Part shown: positions 24,361 through 34,006 of the stretch, in pieces
How positions within the stretch are numbered: position 1 is the first letter of the stretch
How the letters are laid out: the number at the start of each line of letters is the position of its first letter
NCBI GenBank assembly: GCA_016744655.1
Contig: JADGDY010000037.1
Coordinates: forward strand, 1 to 34,014
Length of the DNA: 34,014 nt
Reading direction: 5' to 3'
Source of the DNA: Bacteroidales bacterium
GTDB lineage: Bacteria; Bacteroidota; Bacteroidia; Bacteroidales; UBA12170
Made by a program: the position numbers and the translations under genes
Notes under the pieces: model-generated
The model's input: the letters and a program-made list of their open reading frames with translations, nothing else
Told to the model about the DNA's origin: nothing
Databases searched by the model: none

Positions 24361-27300
24361 ATGAAAAATATTTATCTTTTAGTTTTTATCTATTTGTTCA
24401 CTGCTAGTGCTTCTTTTGCAACATTAAAGCCAGGGATTGTTACTAGTGACTTAATAGAGTATTTACAACAAAAAAATAATGAAGAGTTGATCCGTATCAA
24501 TATCCGATTGAAGGATCAGAAAAATATGCTTGATGAGTATGTAAGCCTTAAAGGTATGGAAGCTCAAGAAAAAAGATCAATAGTAGTAAATGACTTAAAG
24601 TCCTTTTCTAAAAGATCTCAGTTGGAATTAATCAGTTTTTTAGATTCTAAATCTTCAACAGATTACAAGATGATCAAGCAATTCTGGATAGCCAATGTGG
24701 TAACAATATGGGCAAGTGAATCATTAATTGAATCTCTCTCTAAACGCGCAGATATTGCAAGAATTGATATAGATGAGGAGAGGATGCTGATAGATACTAT
24801 CCCCTCAAATCCTAACCCTATAAGTACTGCAGAAAAAGGGGTGAATGAAATTACATATAATGTTACAAAAGTAAATGCAGATGATGTTTGGGCTGAAGGG
24901 TATACTGGTCAAAACGTAATCGTTTCTGTTATTGATGCAGGAGTAAATTATAATCATGAGGATTTGCAAGACCACATGTGGATTAGTGAAGAATATCCAA
25001 ATTTTGGATATGATTTTCATAATGATGATAATGACCCAATGGATGGTCATGGTCATGGAACTCATTGTGCTGGTACTGTTGCAGGTGATGGAACAGCAGG
25101 TTCTCAAACTGGAATGGCTCCAGATGCATTTATTATGGGTTGTAAAGTATTAGGAGATGATGGCAGTGGTAATGAGTCGAGTGTTTGGGCTGCAATTGAA
25201 TTTTCAGTAGAACAAGGAGCTCATGTATTATCCATGTCTTTAGGTTGGCAGCATTCTTGGAATCCTGATAGAGTTACTTGGAGACAAACTTTGGATAATA
25301 CTTTGGCCGCAGGAGTTGTGGCTTCTATAGCTGCTGGTAACGAAGGTGGAAGTATTACAAACCCTGATGATGTTCGTACACCAGGTGATTGTCCTCCGCC
25401 TTGGCTGAACCCAGATCAAACGCTTATTGGAGGGATTTCTTCTGTAGTATGTGTAGGAGCTACCAATTCTAATGATAACGCTGCTTCATTTTCAAGTAGA
25501 GGCCCCTCTACTTGGGAAACGATAGAACCGTTTTTAGATTATCCATATAATCCAGAGCTAGGTTTAATAAGACCAGATGTGAGTGCTCCAGGTGTAGATA
25601 TTATATCTACTGACGCTTTCAATTCAAGTGGATATACTGAGATGAGTGGTACTTCAATGGCTACTCCTGGTGTTGCAGGTGTTATGGCATTATTGTTATC
25701 CAAGAATCCTGGTTTAAGTCCTGAAGAGATTTGTATGATTTTAGAAACAACTTCTATAGACTTAGGTGAAGATGGGAAAGATAATATATTTGGAGCAGGT
25801 AGAATAGATGCATATGAAGCTATTATTAATACTAATGAACAAGGACCAAGTTATGAAAGTCATTTAGTTATTGATCCTAATAGTAATGGAGAAATTGAAG
25901 CTGGAGAAACTATTCAACTTACAATAACCATGTATAATGGGAGTGATATTGGATTCTCAAATGTTGACGTTACGGTCTCTTGTGAATCTACTTTTATAAC
26001 AATGGATGATGATAATGAAAATTATGGTGATTTTGATGTAATGGAATCAGTTACAGTTGATGAAGGTTTCTCTTTTGTTGTTGCAGAGAATATGCCTGGT
26101 TTGGAAAATTTGAAATTTAATGTTGTTGCTACAAATGGTTCTGAAACCTGGAACAGTTCTTTTACCGTTCTTTCATATGGACCTAGATTAATGTTAGGAG
26201 ATTTGAATATTGATGATAGCGAAGGCAATGGAAATGGAAGATTAGATCCAGGTGAAGATGCAGTATTTATGATTGATATTATGAATATGGGACAGTCTGA
26301 GGCTAGTAATGTAAATATAGATATTGATTATAGTGGTTCATTTTTAACTTTTGAGAATTTAAGTTCAGCTATTGATAATATAGGAAGTGAAGGAACAGAA
26401 ACTGCAGAGTTTAATATCTCTGTGTCAGATCAAGCTCCTATTGGATCATATGATTCTTTTATTGCTAACTTGGTTTCAGGAGAATTTGAAGACTCAAAGG
26501 ATTATGATTTAAGTATTGGTCTTATCTTAGAAGACTGGGAAAGTGGAGATTTCTCAATGTTTGATTGGCAGTTTGAAAACGTAGAATGGTCTATAACCGA
26601 TTCAGAAAAATATGAAGGTAATTTTAGTGCTCAAAGCGGTTCCATTGGTAACAGCTCATCTTCTAGTTTGATGATAGAATATGATGCAGGAGCCGCTGCT
26701 ACTATTTCTTTTTATAAAAAAGTATCAAGTGAGGGAAATTACGATTTTTTAAGATTTTTTATAGATGGAGTGGAGCAGGGAGCTTGGAGTGGAGAAGTCG
26801 ATTGGACTATAGAAGAATTCGATGTAAGTGAAGGTGTTCATGCTTTTACTTGGACTTATAGTAAAGATGTTAGTCAAACTGGTGGATCTGATGCAGCTTG
26901 GGTTGATTATATTGTCTTTCCCCCTATGTCATTACCAAATATAGAAATGGAAAATGAAGCTGAAATATGTGCTGATCAAACATATACAAGCAATGCAATA
27001 GTTAATAACCAAGAATCTGTTTTATGGTCAACTTCAGGAGATGGTAATTTTGATGATTCAGGAATTGCTTTAGCAACTTATACTCCTGGTAGTAATGATA
27101 TGGAGAATGAGTATGTAGAATTAACTTTAACAGCAACTAGTTCAAATGGTGATATTTCATCAATTGTTGAATTAAAGATATTGGAAACTGAGCTTACGGC
27201 TCCTGATACACCGACAGGGAATAATTTATTGTGTTATAATCCATCTGATGAGGTTTATGAGCTTAATATTGTTGAATTTGTTGATGTTTTATGGTCACTA

Positions 27301-28215
27301 GAACCTAATGAAGCTGGTGTTTTAGAGCCTAATGCAAATGGTGTAGTTGTTAACTGGACTGATGATTTTGTGGGTGAAGCTAGTTTGAAAGCTATGACAT
27401 ATAATACTTGTTCTGAAAGTGAGTATTCTGAACCTTTAATGATTACTGTTAATCCTCTTCCTCAAGTTATTACTGCGGGGGCTTATGAAGCATGTTATGC
27501 TCAGTCTGTAAGTGTTGGCCTTGAATTTGAAGGTTCTGCTCCGTATACTGTCGGGTTTGAAAATGATTTAGAACTTGTGTTTGAAACTTCTGTTGTTGAA
27601 ATTTCTTGGGTCGCCATGGAAGATTCTACTCTTGTAATTTCTTGGATTAAAGATGCAAGTAATTGTATGAATTTGGAGGAGAAGATGATAGAAGTTACAG
27701 TTAATGAGGTGCCAATGGTAGATTTAGGAACTGATACCCTTGTATGTATGAATCATACAATTGTTTTAGATGCTGGAAATGCTGGAAATTCCTATTTATG
27801 GTCAACTGGTGAAACTACTCAAACAATAACTGTAGATTCAATCGGAATGAATGCAGCAAATGAAAAACCAATTAGTGTTATAGTTACCAATAGTTTTGAA
27901 TGTTCTTCAGATGATGAAATACTAATTTCATTCCAAGATTGTAGTGGAATTGGAGAATTATCTGTAGAGGGATTGTCAATTTATCCAAATCCATCAACTG
28001 GAGTCTATGAATTGTCTTTTGAAAGTTTAGTATCTCAGGAAATTCAAATAGAAGTATTGAGTTTGAGTGGACAAGTTGTGTTCAAAGAATATGTTAAAGT
28101 TCATCAAGATATGAATAAGCATATCATTGATTTAACTGGAAATTCAGCACAAACTTATCTTTTAGTTCTGAAAAATGCAGATAGTCAAATTGTGAATAGA
28201 ATTATTTTAGAATAA
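24361..28215 (+). CDS. T9SS-exported S8 subtilisin-family serine protease
   Basis: A 1284-residue secreted protease. It has a signal peptide (about 1-20, ending SFA) and a prodomain of about 130 residues. The S8 catalytic domain (about 165-480) has D192 in VSVIDAGV, H232 in GHGHGTHCAG, N327 in AAGNEGG and S432 in SGTSMATPG, so it should be active. Two 'N-G-x-[IL]-x-[AP]-G-E' starts at about 510 and 625 (GEIEAGET, NGRLDPGED) mark CARDB-like domains. A MAM/jelly-roll-like domain lies near 723-860. PKD-like modules lie near 888 (LWSTSGDGNFDDSG) and 1145 (YLWSTGETTQTI). The T9SS type A tail starts near 1206 (IYPNPSTGVYELSF). It stands alone between terminators. Its place right after the surface-protein cassette may or may not reflect a substrate relation. 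Confidence 0.92.
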   Translation: MKNIYLLVFIYLFTASASFATLKPGIVTSDLIEYLQQKNNEELIRINIRLKDQKNMLDEYVSLKGMEAQEKRSIVVNDLKSFSKRSQLELISFLDSKSSTDYKMIKQFWIANVVTIWASESLIESLSKRADIARIDIDEERMLIDTIPSNPNPISTAEKGVNEITYNVTKVNADDVWAEGYTGQNVIVSVIDAGVNYNHEDLQDHMWISEEYPNFGYDFHNDDNDPMDGHGHGTHCAGTVAGDGTAGSQTGMAPDAFIMGCKVLGDDGSGNESSVWAAIEFSVEQGAHVLSMSLGWQHSWNPDRVTWRQTLDNTLAAGVVASIAAGNEGGSITNPDDVRTPGDCPPPWLNPDQTLIGGISSVVCVGATNSNDNAASFSSRGPSTWETIEPFLDYPYNPELGLIRPDVSAPGVDIISTDAFNSSGYTEMSGTSMATPGVAGVMALLLSKNPGLSPEEICMILETTSIDLGEDGKDNIFGAGRIDAYEAIINTNEQGPSYESHLVIDPNSNGEIEAGETIQLTITMYNGSDIGFSNVDVTVSCESTFITMDDDNENYGDFDVMESVTVDEGFSFVVAENMPGLENLKFNVVATNGSETWNSSFTVLSYGPRLMLGDLNIDDSEGNGNGRLDPGEDAVFMIDIMNMGQSEASNVNIDIDYSGSFLTFENLSSAIDNIGSEGTETAEFNISVSDQAPIGSYDSFIANLVSGEFEDSKDYDLSIGLILEDWESGDFSMFDWQFENVEWSITDSEKYEGNFSAQSGSIGNSSSSSLMIEYDAGAAATISFYKKVSSEGNYDFLRFFIDGVEQGAWSGEVDWTIEEFDVSEGVHAFTWTYSKDVSQTGGSDAAWVDYIVFPPMSLPNIEMENEAEICADQTYTSNAIVNNQESVLWSTSGDGNFDDSGIALATYTPGSNDMENEYVELTLTATSSNGDISSIVELKILETELTAPDTPTGNNLLCYNPSDEVYELNIVEFVDVLWSLEPNEAGVLEPNANGVVVNWTDDFVGEASLKAMTYNTCSESEYSEPLMITVNPLPQVITAGAYEACYAQSVSVGLEFEGSAPYTVGFENDLELVFETSVVEISWVAMEDSTLVISWIKDASNCMNLEEKMIEVTVNEVPMVDLGTDTLVCMNHTIVLDAGNAGNSYLWSTGETTQTITVDSIGMNAANEKPISVIVTNSFECSSDDEILISFQDCSGIGELSVEGLSIYPNPSTGVYELSFESLVSQEIQIEVLSLSGQVVFKEYVKVHQDMNKHIIDLTGNSAQTYLLVLKNADSQIVNRIILE

Positions 28216-28238
28216 TAGAATTTGAAAATAAATTGGAG

Positions 28239-28266
28239 AACCTCGGTATAACTTACCGAGGTTTTT
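28239..28266 (+). terminator. Terminator of the subtilisin gene
   Basis: AACCTCGGTA (28239-28248) pairs with TACCGAGGTT (28254-28263) around a 5-nt loop and is followed by T-rich sequence. Confidence 0.9.
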
Positions 28267-28306
28267 CTTTTTTTTGTATATTTATATAAAGAAAGAACTT
28301 AGCCAT

Positions 28307-28852
28307 ATGGAAATTATAAAGACAAAAATACCAGATCTAGTAATTATCAAGCCCTCAGTATTTAGTGACGACCGAGGATATTTTTTTGAATCTTATAATA
28401 AAGAGAAATTCTTATCAAAAGGTATCGATCAAAACTTTGTACAAGACAATGAGTCGAAATCTATGAAAGGAGTTTTAAGAGGATTGCATTTTCAAAAGCC
28501 TCCATTTACTCAAGGGAAATTGGTGAGAGTAATGAAAGGGGCTGTACTTGACGTTGCTGTAGATTTAAGGAAAAATTCACCTACCTATGGTCAATGGGAA
28601 TCAATAGAGTTAACAGAGGACAATAAGTTTATGTATTGGGTGCCACCAGGGTTTGCTCATGGTTTTGTTACTTTAGATGATCATACTGTGTTTTTCTACA
28701 AGTGTACTAATGTATATAATAGTGCTTCTGAAGGAAGTTTAAGATGGGATGATCCGACATTGAATATTGATTGGGGAGGGATAAAAGATCCAATTCTTTC
28801 AGGGAAGGATAAAATAGCACCACTATTTGATACTTTCGAATCACCATTCTAA
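28307..28852 (+). CDS. rfbC: dTDP-4-dehydrorhamnose 3,5-epimerase
   Basis: A 181-residue cupin-fold epimerase making dTDP-4-keto-L-rhamnose for surface glycans. Family features are FSDDRGYFFESYN, GVLRGLHFQKPP with catalytic H61, VRVMKGAVLDVAVDLR, WVPPGFAHGFVTL, and the Tyr at about 131 in the VFFYKCTN segment. The ATG at 28307 gives the usual family length; an in-frame TTG at 28274 would add 11 unrelated residues and begin close behind the terminator. No rfbA, rfbB or rfbD is present in the window, so this copy is separated from the rest of the pathway, or acts on a different nucleotide sugar. Confidence 0.93.
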   Translation: MEIIKTKIPDLVIIKPSVFSDDRGYFFESYNKEKFLSKGIDQNFVQDNESKSMKGVLRGLHFQKPPFTQGKLVRVMKGAVLDVAVDLRKNSPTYGQWESIELTEDNKFMYWVPPGFAHGFVTLDDHTVFFYKCTNVYNSASEGSLRWDDPTLNIDWGGIKDPILSGKDKIAPLFDTFESPF

Positions 28853-28936
28853 AGAGCCAAGATTTTCTTAGATATTTTTAACAATAATCTGTTAGGAATC
28901 TGCTGTTAATAGCTGTTTTCAAGAATCTATTCTTAG

Positions 28937-28944
28937 TATTTTTG
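28937..28944 (+). promoter_or_regulatory. -7 box of the lytic transglycosylase gene
   Basis: TATTTTTG, an exact TAnnTTTG match, 31 nt before the ATG at 28976. The expected -33 position shows only a T-rich stretch. Confidence 0.55.
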
Positions 28945-28975
28945 TAGCCTAACGTATCAATAAAAAAAAGATATC

Positions 28976-29881
28976 ATGGAAAAGAAATATAGGCTACTTT
29001 GGCCACTCTCATTACTCGTTGTACTTTTAATCTCGTCAACCTTACCAAATTTCACGTCAGATGAAGATTATCAAACTGCGCTAACAGATCATAATAAGGT
29101 GTTTTCAATTATTCCACCCTCCTCATTAAGTTTTGCTGGGGAGAGTGTTCCTTTAGAAAGGTTTTATGTAGAAGAAGCTCTGGAAAATGAACTTACTGTG
29201 AATACTTACTGGCACTCTTCAACATTGTTATTAATGAAAAGGGCTAATCGTTGGTTTCCTGTAATAGAACCTATTTTAGAAAAAAATGGAATCCCTGAAG
29301 ATTTTAAATATTTAGCAGTTGCTGAAAGTGGCCTCAAAAATATCGTTTCTCCTGCGGGAGCTACTGGTTTCTGGCAAATCATGAAAGGAACTGGTCGTGA
29401 ATATGGATTAGAAATAAATTCTGGAATTGATGAAAGATATCACCTAGAGAAGTCAACAGAAGTGGCTTGCCAGTATTTATTAAAAGCCTATGAAAAGTAT
29501 GGAAACTGGACATTGGCAGCAGCTTCTTATAATGCAGGTATGAGTAGGATCTCAAAAGAGACAGTCCGCCAGAATGAATCGAAGTATTACGATATGAACT
29601 TTGGGACGGAAACAGGTCGTTATGTGTATCGTATTTTGGCATTAAAGCAGATTCTTTCAGACCCAGCTAAATATGGCTTTCACCTTAGAAATGATGATTT
29701 ATACTTGCCTTATCAAACTGAGTTAGTAAAAGTAAATGCAACCATTGATGATTTATCCGGCTTTGCTAAAAAACATGGAATGAATTACAAGGAATTAAAG
29801 ATCTACAATCCTTGGTTACGTCAAGCTTATTTACCCGATGAAAGTAGAAGAACTTATCATATTAAAGTTCCTAAGAAATAG
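28976..29881 (+). CDS. Membrane-anchored lytic murein transglycosylase (SLT/MltD-like)
   Basis: A 301-residue protein cleaving peptidoglycan glycan strands. It has an N-terminal membrane helix or signal (about 7-22) and an SLT domain (about 105-225): KYLAVAESGLKNIVSPAGATG with catalytic E117 in the AESGL motif (written here in two overlapping family blocks), GFWQIMKGTGREYGL, and ASYNAGMSRI. The last ~55 residues (VNATIDDLSGFAKKHGMNYK, then LKIYNPWLR) look like a single LysM-type wall-binding domain, as in MltD proteins, though those often carry more than one. There is no lipobox cysteine. It has its own promoter and no clear functional link to the flanking genes. Confidence 0.88.
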   Translation: MEKKYRLLWPLSLLVVLLISSTLPNFTSDEDYQTALTDHNKVFSIIPPSSLSFAGESVPLERFYVEEALENELTVNTYWHSSTLLLMKRANRWFPVIEPILEKNGIPEDFKYLAVAESGLKNIVSPAGATGFWQIMKGTGREYGLEINSGIDERYHLEKSTEVACQYLLKAYEKYGNWTLAAASYNAGMSRISKETVRQNESKYYDMNFGTETGRYVYRILALKQILSDPAKYGFHLRNDDLYLPYQTELVKVNATIDDLSGFAKKHGMNYKELKIYNPWLRQAYLPDESRRTYHIKVPKK

Positions 29882-30007
29882 GTAGAATTATTTCCAATAT
29901 TAATTTTAGATTTCGTTAATAAAATACTCGTTTTCAGACTTGGATTTAGTCGTGTTATCTCGGTTTTTTTCTGCACTTTTGCATACTGAAAAATCTGGAG
30001 ATAATTT

Positions 30008-32860
30008 ATGGCTGTTAATCACTCCGCCAAGTCGGAAGATGCTGAAAAGCAAGAGTATATAGAGGTTTATGGTGCGCGTGTTCATAATTTGGATAATGTT
30101 GATATTAAGATTCCTCGAGACAAACTGGTTGTTTTAACCGGATTAAGTGGGAGTGGTAAATCTTCTTTGGCCTTCGATACTATTTATGCAGAAGGACAGA
30201 GACGCTATCTGGAAACTTTCAACACTTATGCCCGTCAGTTTATTGGTAATATGGAACGTCCCGATGTGGATGAAATAAAAGGCTTAAGTCCTGTAATTTC
30301 CATTGAGCAGAAATCCACCAATAAAAACCCTCGTTCTACGGTTGGAACCATTACTGAAGTTTATGATTTCCTTCGTCTTCTTTATGCTAGAGCCAGTACG
30401 GCCTATAGTTACGATTCTGGTGAAAAGATGGTTAAATATACTGATCAGCAAATTATCGATCTGATTTTTGAAGAATTTGAAGGAAAGAAAATAGCCGTAT
30501 TAGCTCCCATGGTAAAAGGACGAAAAGGCCATTACCGTGAATTGTTTGAAAAGATTCAAAGATTAGGATATTTAGGAGTAAGGATTGATGGTGAAATGGA
30601 TGAAGTTCATCCAGGAATGCAAGTTGATCGTTATAAGATTCATGATATAGAAGTAGTAGTTGATAAACTTAAGGTAGAAGAGAAGTATGATCAGAGATTA
30701 AAGAAGTCTCTAGAAACTACTTTTAAACTGAGTAAAAGCAGCCTTTATATTCTTGATGTAGCAAGTGGAGAGGTGAAGTTTTTTAGTAAGCAATTAATGT
30801 GTCCTAAAACTGGTTTGGCTTATGATGAACCTGAACCAAATACTTTTTCATTCAATTCGCCCTATGGCGCTTGTCCTAAGTGTAATGGCTTGGGAACTAT
30901 AGCGGAGATAGATATAGATAAAATATTTCCAGTTAAATCTAAGAGTATTAAAAATGGTGGTATTTCACCCATTGGTGAATATAAAAACAGTTGGATTTTT
31001 AATCAATTAGAAGCCATCGGAAAGAAGTTCGATTTCGATTTGAATACACCGATTTCTGAAATGTCAGAAGGTGCAATTGATACTATTTTGTATGGTTCAA
31101 ATGAGACCATTCAGGTTTATAAAGAAACATTAGGAGTGACCTCTAATTACAGCATAAGTTTTGAGGGGATTGTTAACTTTATAAATGGTCAAAGCCAGAA
31201 TTCTTCTTCTGAATCTATCAAACGTTGGGCTGCAGGTTTTATGAACCGTGTAGATTGTCCTTCGTGTAATGGAGATAGATTAAAGAAACAGTCGCTTTGG
31301 TTTAAAGTGGGAGGTAAAAACATTGCAGAATTGGCAAGGATGGACATCAACCAGCTAGACCTTTGGTTAGATACTGTAAATAGTGATGAGGATGGTAGAA
31401 GAGCTAAAATATCTGAAGAAATATTGCGTGAAGTAAAAGTGAGACTGAAGTTCTTGTTAGATGTAGGTTTGGGTTATCTGAGTTTGAATAGAAGCGCGAG
31501 AAGCTTGTCTGGAGGAGAAGCTCAGCGTATTCGATTGGCAACACAAATTGGCTCTCAGCTCCAAGGAGTATTGTATATCCTCGATGAACCAAGTATTGGT
31601 TTGCATCAAAGAGATAATCAGAAATTGATTAAATCCCTTCAAGATCTTCGTGATGTTGGAAACTCTGTTCTCGTTGTAGAACATGATGAAGACATGATGC
31701 GTGCAGCTGACGAGGTAATTGATATGGGCCCTGGAGCAGGAGTTCATGGAGGACAAATAGTAGCTCAAGGTAATCCCAAGGAAATGCGAAAGTGTAAGAC
31801 CTTAACATGTGAGTATTTAAGTGGCTCAAAAAAGATTGAGATTCCAAAAGAGCGAAGAAAAGGAAATGGAGATCAGATTATACTAAAAGGAGCCAAAGGA
31901 AATAATTTACAAAATGTGACTCTAAAACTGCCATTAGGTCAATTGGTTTGCGTAACTGGAGTCTCCGGAAGCGGAAAGTCTACATTAATAAATGAAACAC
32001 TTTATCCTCTTCTAAGCCAGAACCTTTATAATAGTTTAAAGAAACCTAAAGAATATAGTTCTATAAAAGGGATTTCAAATATTGATAAAGTAATTGATAT
32101 TGATCAGTCTCCGATAGGGAGGACTCCTCGCTCAAATCCAGCTACTTATACAAAAGTGTTTGATGAAATCAGAAAGCTGTTTGTGTTGGTTCCTGAAGCT
32201 AAAATTAGAGGCTATAAGCCAGGGAGGTTCTCCTTTAATGTAAAAGGAGGTCGTTGCGAAACTTGTAAAGGTGCCGGTGTGAAATTGGTAGAAATGAATT
32301 TCTTACCCGATGTAATGGTGGAGTGCGAAGAATGCCAAGGTAAACGTTATAATAGAGAGACTTTAGAGATAAGATATAAAGGAAAATCAATCAACGATGT
32401 TTTAAATATGACCATAGAACAAGGAGCATCATTTTTTGAAAGTATTCCTAATATTCAGAGGAAGTTAAAGACTTTAAATGATGTTGGTTTGGGATATGTG
32501 ACCTTGGGACAACAATCCACTACATTGAGTGGTGGAGAAGCGCAACGAGTTAAATTAGCAGGTGAGTTGGCTAAAAAATCTACAGGCAAAACGCTTTATA
32601 TTTTGGATGAACCAACTACAGGATTACACTTTGAGGATGTTAGAGTACTTTTAGAAGTCATCAATAAGTTGGTAAATAAAGGCAACACCGTGCTTATTAT
32701 TGAGCACAATATGGAAGTGATTAAAGTAGCCGATCATATTATTGATTTAGGTCCTGAAGGTGGTAGAGGAGGAGGGGAGATTCTTGTGGAGGGAAGACCT
32801 GAGGAAATCATAAAAAATAAAAAAAGCTATACCGCTCAGTTTTTAAAAGATATTTTATAG
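30008..32860 (+). CDS. uvrA: Excinuclease ABC subunit A
   Basis: A 950-residue DNA-damage sensor of nucleotide excision repair; it acts as a dimer and loads UvrB. Two ABC ATPase modules are complete: Walker A GLSGSGKSS (K51) and GVSGSGKST (K657), with LSGGEAQRIRLA and LSGGEAQRVKLA signatures and ILDEPSIGLHQRD and ILDEPTTGLHFED Walker B/D-loop segments. Zinc-finger cysteines are present: the CPKTGLAYDEPEP block followed by CPKCNGLG, DCPSCNG, and CETCKGAG with CEECQGKRYN. The length is normal. Bacteroidota can carry more than one UvrA, and only a genome-wide comparison can say if this is the main copy. It converges on radC with 18 nt between stop codons. Confidence 0.96.
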   Translation: MAVNHSAKSEDAEKQEYIEVYGARVHNLDNVDIKIPRDKLVVLTGLSGSGKSSLAFDTIYAEGQRRYLETFNTYARQFIGNMERPDVDEIKGLSPVISIEQKSTNKNPRSTVGTITEVYDFLRLLYARASTAYSYDSGEKMVKYTDQQIIDLIFEEFEGKKIAVLAPMVKGRKGHYRELFEKIQRLGYLGVRIDGEMDEVHPGMQVDRYKIHDIEVVVDKLKVEEKYDQRLKKSLETTFKLSKSSLYILDVASGEVKFFSKQLMCPKTGLAYDEPEPNTFSFNSPYGACPKCNGLGTIAEIDIDKIFPVKSKSIKNGGISPIGEYKNSWIFNQLEAIGKKFDFDLNTPISEMSEGAIDTILYGSNETIQVYKETLGVTSNYSISFEGIVNFINGQSQNSSSESIKRWAAGFMNRVDCPSCNGDRLKKQSLWFKVGGKNIAELARMDINQLDLWLDTVNSDEDGRRAKISEEILREVKVRLKFLLDVGLGYLSLNRSARSLSGGEAQRIRLATQIGSQLQGVLYILDEPSIGLHQRDNQKLIKSLQDLRDVGNSVLVVEHDEDMMRAADEVIDMGPGAGVHGGQIVAQGNPKEMRKCKTLTCEYLSGSKKIEIPKERRKGNGDQIILKGAKGNNLQNVTLKLPLGQLVCVTGVSGSGKSTLINETLYPLLSQNLYNSLKKPKEYSSIKGISNIDKVIDIDQSPIGRTPRSNPATYTKVFDEIRKLFVLVPEAKIRGYKPGRFSFNVKGGRCETCKGAGVKLVEMNFLPDVMVECEECQGKRYNRETLEIRYKGKSINDVLNMTIEQGASFFESIPNIQRKLKTLNDVGLGYVTLGQQSTTLSGGEAQRVKLAGELAKKSTGKTLYILDEPTTGLHFEDVRVLLEVINKLVNKGNTVLIIEHNMEVIKVADHIIDLGPEGGRGGGEILVEGRPEEIIKNKKSYTAQFLKDIL

Positions 32861-32878
32861 TTCTTTCAGCTTCTTAAG

Positions 32879-33574
32879 CTATAAAAGACCTTCATCGGAA
32901 AAACTAAGATATTTGCCATTGCCTACAATAATATGATCTAGAATATTAATCTCAATTAAATCTCCAGATTGTTTCAGTTTTTTTGTGATAACTTTGTCTT
33001 GATGACTGGCTTTCATATTTCCAGAAGGATGGTTATGGCAAAGAATCATAGCGCTTGCTTGATAGTTTAATGCTAACTTAAATACCTTCTTTGGGTCTAC
33101 TACAGTGCCACTCGTGCCTCCTTCGCTTATTTTCTGAATAGAAATAATGTCATTCGCTCGATTCAATAAAATCACATAGAACTCCTCATATTCAGAATCT
33201 GCTAAATAGGAATATATGGCATCGTAAGCATCATGGCTACTGGTTATTTTCTTTCTTATTTTTGCTTCTGTTGAACGATATCGGCGTCCTAATTCCATAG
33301 CTGCAATAATACTAATAGCCTTAGCTTCTCCAATACCTGGGAATTCGCAAAGGTCTTGTACTGTTGCTTTAGATAATTCTTGAAGATTATTTTCGTATTT
33401 TAATAGGATTTTTTTTGAAAGCTCTACTGCAGTTTCTCGTTGGGAACCTGAGCCAATAAGAATAGCAATAAGTTCGGCATTGCTAAGACTAGATTTGCCT
33501 TTTAGAATTAATTTCTCTCTTGGGCGATCTTCTTCAGCCCATGATTTGATAGATGAAGTGGTGGAATAATTCAT
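32879..33574 (-). CDS. radC: RadC family JAB1/MPN-domain protein
   Basis: A 231-residue protein. The N-terminal part has a helix-hairpin-helix segment EFPGIGEAKAISI (about 77-89) after the conserved DRPREKLILKG start. The C-terminal JAMM-like metal site is LCHNHPSGNMKASHQD (H180, H182, D193). RadC was named for DNA repair, but that role has been disputed and its true function is not settled. The gene is single-transcript, convergent with uvrA and downstream of rpsT, from which it is separated by a terminator. An inverted repeat lies about 30-50 nt before its ATG. Confidence 0.93.
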   Translation of the reverse strand: MNYSTTSSIKSWAEEDRPREKLILKGKSSLSNAELIAILIGSGSQRETAVELSKKILLKYENNLQELSKATVQDLCEFPGIGEAKAISIIAAMELGRRYRSTEAKIRKKITSSHDAYDAIYSYLADSEYEEFYVILLNRANDIISIQKISEGGTSGTVVDPKKVFKLALNYQASAMILCHNHPSGNMKASHQDKVITKKLKQSGDLIEINILDHIIVGNGKYLSFSDEGLL

Positions 33575-33605
33575 GCGTTATAAAAAATTAGATCTCTTTA
33601 TCAGA

Positions 33606-33627
33606 GTGTGAGTGGGTTGCGTCACAC
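33606..33627. promoter_or_regulatory. Inverted repeat upstream of radC
   Basis: GTGTGA (33606-33611) and TCACAC (33622-33627) form a perfect 6-bp inverted repeat with a 10-nt spacer, 32 nt before the radC ATG. It could be an operator or a weak hairpin; nothing identifies a regulator. Confidence 0.3.
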
Positions 33628-33633
33628 AAAAAT

Positions 33634-33664
33634 AAAAAAAAGACTACTTCGTTTGAAGTAGTCT
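33634..33664 (-). terminator. Terminator of rpsT
   Basis: On the minus strand a perfect 10-bp stem (AGACTACTTC with GAAGTAGTCT; 33641-33650 and 33655-33664), a 4-nt loop, and a T run at 33634-33640. Confidence 0.92.
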
Positions 33665-33692
33665 TCTAATTTTTTATAGAATATCTATAAGA

Positions 33693-33947
33693 CTAAGCTA
33701 ATCCGTTAACGTGCTTAGTAAGCTTTGATTTCAAATTTCCAGCTTTATTCTTATGGATAATAGATCTTTTAGCGTTTTTATCAATCATAGAAAGTACGTT
33801 AGATAATAATGCTGTAGCTTCAGTTTTGCTGTCTAAACCTTTAAGTTTTTTAATAGCATTACGCATAGTTTTAGCGTAATAACGATTGTGAAGTTTGCGA
33901 GCTTCTGATTGTCTGATCCTTTTTAAAGCTGATTTATGATTAGCCAT
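33693..33947 (-). CDS. rpsT: 30S ribosomal protein S20
   Basis: An 84-residue, strongly basic helical protein binding 16S rRNA in the small subunit. [20 protein letters not shown] is the standard S20 start, and the length is normal. It is a single-gene transcript with its own -7 box and a strong terminator, and bears no operon relation to radC. Confidence 0.96.
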   Translation of the reverse strand: MANHKSALKRIRQSEARKLHNRYYAKTMRNAIKKLKGLDSKTEATALLSNVLSMIDKNAKRSIIHKNKAGNLKSKLTKHVNGLA

Positions 33948-33998
33948 TCTATTTTTATTTTAAATTTTCTATTCTTTTCTTGCCTTTATTTCGGGCTG

Positions 33999-34006
33999 CA
34001 AAGATA
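33999..34006 (-). promoter_or_regulatory. -7 box of rpsT
   Basis: TATCTTTG on the minus strand, an exact TAnnTTTG match, 51 nt before the ATG. The -33 element would lie beyond the end of the window. Confidence 0.65.

Noticed and set aside
24805..25107. 100-codon antisense reading frame inside the subtilisin gene
   Set aside because: It is a shadow of the catalytic domain codons, with low-complexity His/Ile/Met content.
28274..28306. TTG start for rfbC at 28274
   Set aside because: ATG at 28307 gives the normal family N terminus and length.
31457..31768. 103-codon antisense reading frame inside uvrA
   Set aside because: It overlaps the conserved ABC signature and Walker B codons of a complete uvrA; no independent support.
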